This document shows, one piece after another, positions 14,708-16,291 of a stretch of DNA of 16,291 nucleotides. Under the pieces are notes generated by a model. It was not told where the DNA came from and searched no databases. It saw only the letters and a program-made list of their open reading frames with translations. How positions within the stretch are numbered: the first letter of the stretch is position 1; each line of letters begins with the position of its first letter. A program made the position numbers and the translations under genes. The DNA comes from Lachnospiraceae bacterium UBA3287 (GTDB lineage Bacteria > Bacillota > Clostridia > Lachnospirales > Lachnospiraceae). The stretch is from assembly GCA_002362155.1 (NCBI GenBank), contig DETN01000028.1, forward strand, positions 1 through 16,291. The letters run 5' to 3'.

Positions 14708-15460
14708 CTATTCAAAGAAAAGGGAAAAGGGCTTCAGTCTGTTTATCCTTTTGCCGTAGTCCCGGGGGGCGTCCAGAAGCCTCAGGATCTTCGTCTCTTT
14801 TTCTGTAATCTCTTCGATCCTTCCGACCAGCTTCTTCAGCCGGGGACCCGGCGATAAACGAAAGCCTGCCGGAGAATCATTTAAAAAGCCTTCCCGGGGG
14901 ACCGTCTCCAGCAGTTCGATATACTTGTCGATCTCAAAATCCGTGATGATGAATAAACACTCCTTTTCTTCCCTGACCTTTTCTGCCGCCTTCGCGGTGC
15001 CCATGGCCTTCCCAAGCTTCAGGATATCCGCTTTCACGGAAGCGGCGTCTGCCTCTGCTCTGCCGGCGGCCTGAGGCAGTTTTGCTTCCGTATAATCCAG
15101 GATCAGGTCGGCTATGTACTGGCTCTGCCACACTTTTTCATCTTCACTGATCAGGGAAACGGCCGCAGCGGCCGCTTCTTTTATATCTCCCGGCGTTCCA
15201 TCTGTCAGGCACAGGCATCCGGTATACAGATACCAGGCCTGGAACTCGTCCGGAAAGAGACGGATCCCCTTCCGTGCTTTGGCAAGCGCCTTCCGATAAT
15301 GCTTATTCTCTATGTCCTGCATGCAGTTCTCCAGAACATAGTCGTCTTCAGCCCTGGAATCCGTCGTAAAGAACGTGCTGCCGCACCAGCTGCAGACAAA
15401 GCCGCTCCCTTTTCTTTTCAGATCCGTGCTTCCGCAGCCCGGACATCTCACAGCATCCAA
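14708..15460 (-). CDS. Zinc-ribbon protein with a TPR-like helical region, hypothetical
   Basis: A 250-residue cytoplasmic protein. The N-terminus is a zinc ribbon, VRCPGCGS then FVCSWCGST, with Cys6, Cys9, Cys23 and Cys26. A TPR-like pair of helices follows (about 44-85, IENKHYRKALAKARKGIRLF then PDEFQAWYLYTGCL). An Ala/Glu-rich helical middle (90-165) and a charged C-terminal part end in LKPFSLFFE. It has no enzyme motif, membrane helix or signal. Proteins of this build often act as adaptors, but the role here is unknown. I chose TTG at 15460 because CCTCCC on the plus strand (15471-15476) reads GGGAGG 10 bases upstream and the zinc ribbon starts right after it. A GTG at 15496 would add 12 residues but has no good binding site. 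The next gene upstream ends 69 bases away on the same strand, so the two are probably one operon. Confidence 0.75.
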   Translation of the reverse strand: MDAVRCPGCGSTDLKRKGSGFVCSWCGSTFFTTDSRAEDDYVLENCMQDIENKHYRKALAKARKGIRLFPDEFQAWYLYTGCLCLTDGTPGDIKEAAAAAVSLISEDEKVWQSQYIADLILDYTEAKLPQAAGRAEADAASVKADILKLGKAMGTAKAAEKVREEKECLFIITDFEIDKYIELLETVPREGFLNDSPAGFRLSPGPRLKKLVGRIEEITEKETKILRLLDAPRDYGKRINRLKPFSLFFE

Positions 15461-15529
15461 TTCTGTTTCACCTCCCGGCAGCAGGAGACTCTGCACCGCT
15501 TTTTTCTGTCTTTACATTTTTCCTGTTTC

Positions 15530-16291
15530 TTAGCCGTTTGTCAGATCCTCCCTCTTCAGGATCCGGGGACAGGGGGCGCTTTCTTCCCAGACCATCAGAC
15601 GGATCCCGAAGGCAAATCCTTCATAGTCGATCTCCTCTACCGTAAAGGGATGCTCCTCCAGGGCAAGGGCCATGGAAGCTTCCTTTGTAAAGAGAGGATA
15701 AGTCCCGGCAAAGCCTTTTTTCTTAAGGGCCAGGGATATTTCCTGTCTTTCCTTCCCGGCCTTTTCCTCTGCGGCAGGAGCATAGCGCCTTTCCGGATAG
15801 GGGAGGGAGGCCCGGCAGATCTTCCGGAAGATATGGAGAAAGAGGGCTTTCCTTTCCCCTTTCTTCAGGGCTTCTTCCAGGTCCTTTTCCAGGCGCTTCC
15901 TGTCGGCGAAGGGGAGCCTCATCAGAAGGCGGGCATGATCCATCTTTTTCACATAGGCGCTGTCCCCGGCTTCCAGGGCCAGGGTCCGCATGCAGGTCCA
16001 GCCCTCCTCACTGTCGGGATATCGCCCGTCCAGGGATTCCTCCACAGGGGAAAAGGCGCGGAAGGGGCCGAAGCCTGTCAGGGGCAGAAGAGAGCGCTCC
16101 ATGCCGTTTACGGCTTCCGGTCCCAGATAGGTATATTTGTCGGAAATCGTCCCGATCATGTAGACCAGCATGCGCCAGTGCTCATATCCCTTTCTCCAGA
16201 AGTGGCCGATCCGGTGATACTGATAGTACTCCCGCACAGACAGACATTCATCGAACCAGAGGGCCGGCCTTGCGTTTGGCAGCACAAAAAG
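15530..16291 (-). CDS. Unrecognised protein, C-terminal part (cut by window edge)
   Basis: At least 253 residues in an open frame that runs off the right edge. The first usable start codon (GTG at 16285) lies in an open frame, so the true start is probably outside. The visible part is soluble, rich in Glu, Lys, Arg and aromatic residues, with no membrane segment. It includes GHFWRKGYEHWRMLVYMIGT, a Pro/Phe stretch LTGFGPFRAFSPVE, and a charged helical section (about residues 110-155 of the visible part, KKMDHARLLMRLPFADRKRL). It ends in a compact region with LEEHPFTVEEIDYEGFAFG. I do not recognise a family or motif. It lies upstream of, and in line with, the zinc-ribbon gene and is likely its operon partner. 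Confidence 0.65.
   Translation of the reverse strand, partial: LFVLPNARPALWFDECLSVREYYQYHRIGHFWRKGYEHWRMLVYMIGTISDKYTYLGPEAVNGMERSLLPLTGFGPFRAFSPVEESLDGRYPDSEEGWTCMRTLALEAGDSAYVKKMDHARLLMRLPFADRKRLEKDLEEALKKGERKALFLHIFRKICRASLPYPERRYAPAAEEKAGKERQEISLALKKKGFAGTYPLFTKEASMALALEEHPFTVEEIDYEGFAFGIRLMVWEESAPCPRILKREDLTNG

Overview
The window looks like chromosomal DNA of a GC-rich member of the Clostridia, most likely a Lachnospiraceae species. This is an inference from several things: a class 1B (PyrK-dependent type) dihydroorotate dehydrogenase; an ispE-to-GntR/FCD gene pair; a membrane-anchored trigger-factor-like prolyl isomerase; a PcsB-like NlpC/P60 hydrolase; strong AGGAGG-type ribosome binding sites; and several TTG or GTG candidate starts. 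GC content is high by eye but was not computed. I saw no tRNA, rRNA, insertion sequence, phage gene or CRISPR array.

Left part (1-2640, plus strand): a housekeeping run made of pyrD (pyrimidine synthesis), ispE (MEP isoprenoid pathway) and a GntR/FCD regulator that starts 11 bases after ispE ends. A near-perfect hairpin terminator at 2608-2639 closes it. That terminator also serves the convergent minus-strand gene 2655-3137, a small single-pass membrane protein. Between this gene and the next plus-strand gene lies a divergent control region (3138-3477). It holds a promoter facing each way and a striking GC-rich block with a tandem 20-bp repeat, alternative hairpins and G-quadruplex-type G runs on both strands.

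Middle part (3478-9165, plus strand): a membrane-anchored trigger-factor-like FKBP isomerase, asnS, a secreted coiled-coil NlpC/P60 cell-wall hydrolase, a terminator, then guaA.

Right-middle part (9166-13925, plus strand): less conserved genes. These are a stand-alone condensation-fold acyltransferase with an HHxxxDG motif; a membrane-tethered XRE-type regulator with its own strong promoter and terminator; and a 650-residue protein that fuses a complete MATE transporter to a cytidylate-kinase-like domain. The MATE-kinase fusion is the most unusual single gene product here.

Right edge (13971-16291, minus strand): three genes read leftward. The first is the C-terminal part of an unrecognised protein cut by the window edge, the second a zinc-ribbon/TPR-like protein, and the third a six-helix Pr6Pr-family membrane protein. 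The first two look like an operon. The third has a candidate promoter of its own and converges on the MATE fusion gene across a hairpin.

Functional links between neighbouring genes are mostly weak. The left and middle regions are essential metabolism, translation and envelope maintenance, and the right half is accessory envelope and regulatory material of uncertain role. No defence system or biosynthetic cluster could be demonstrated.
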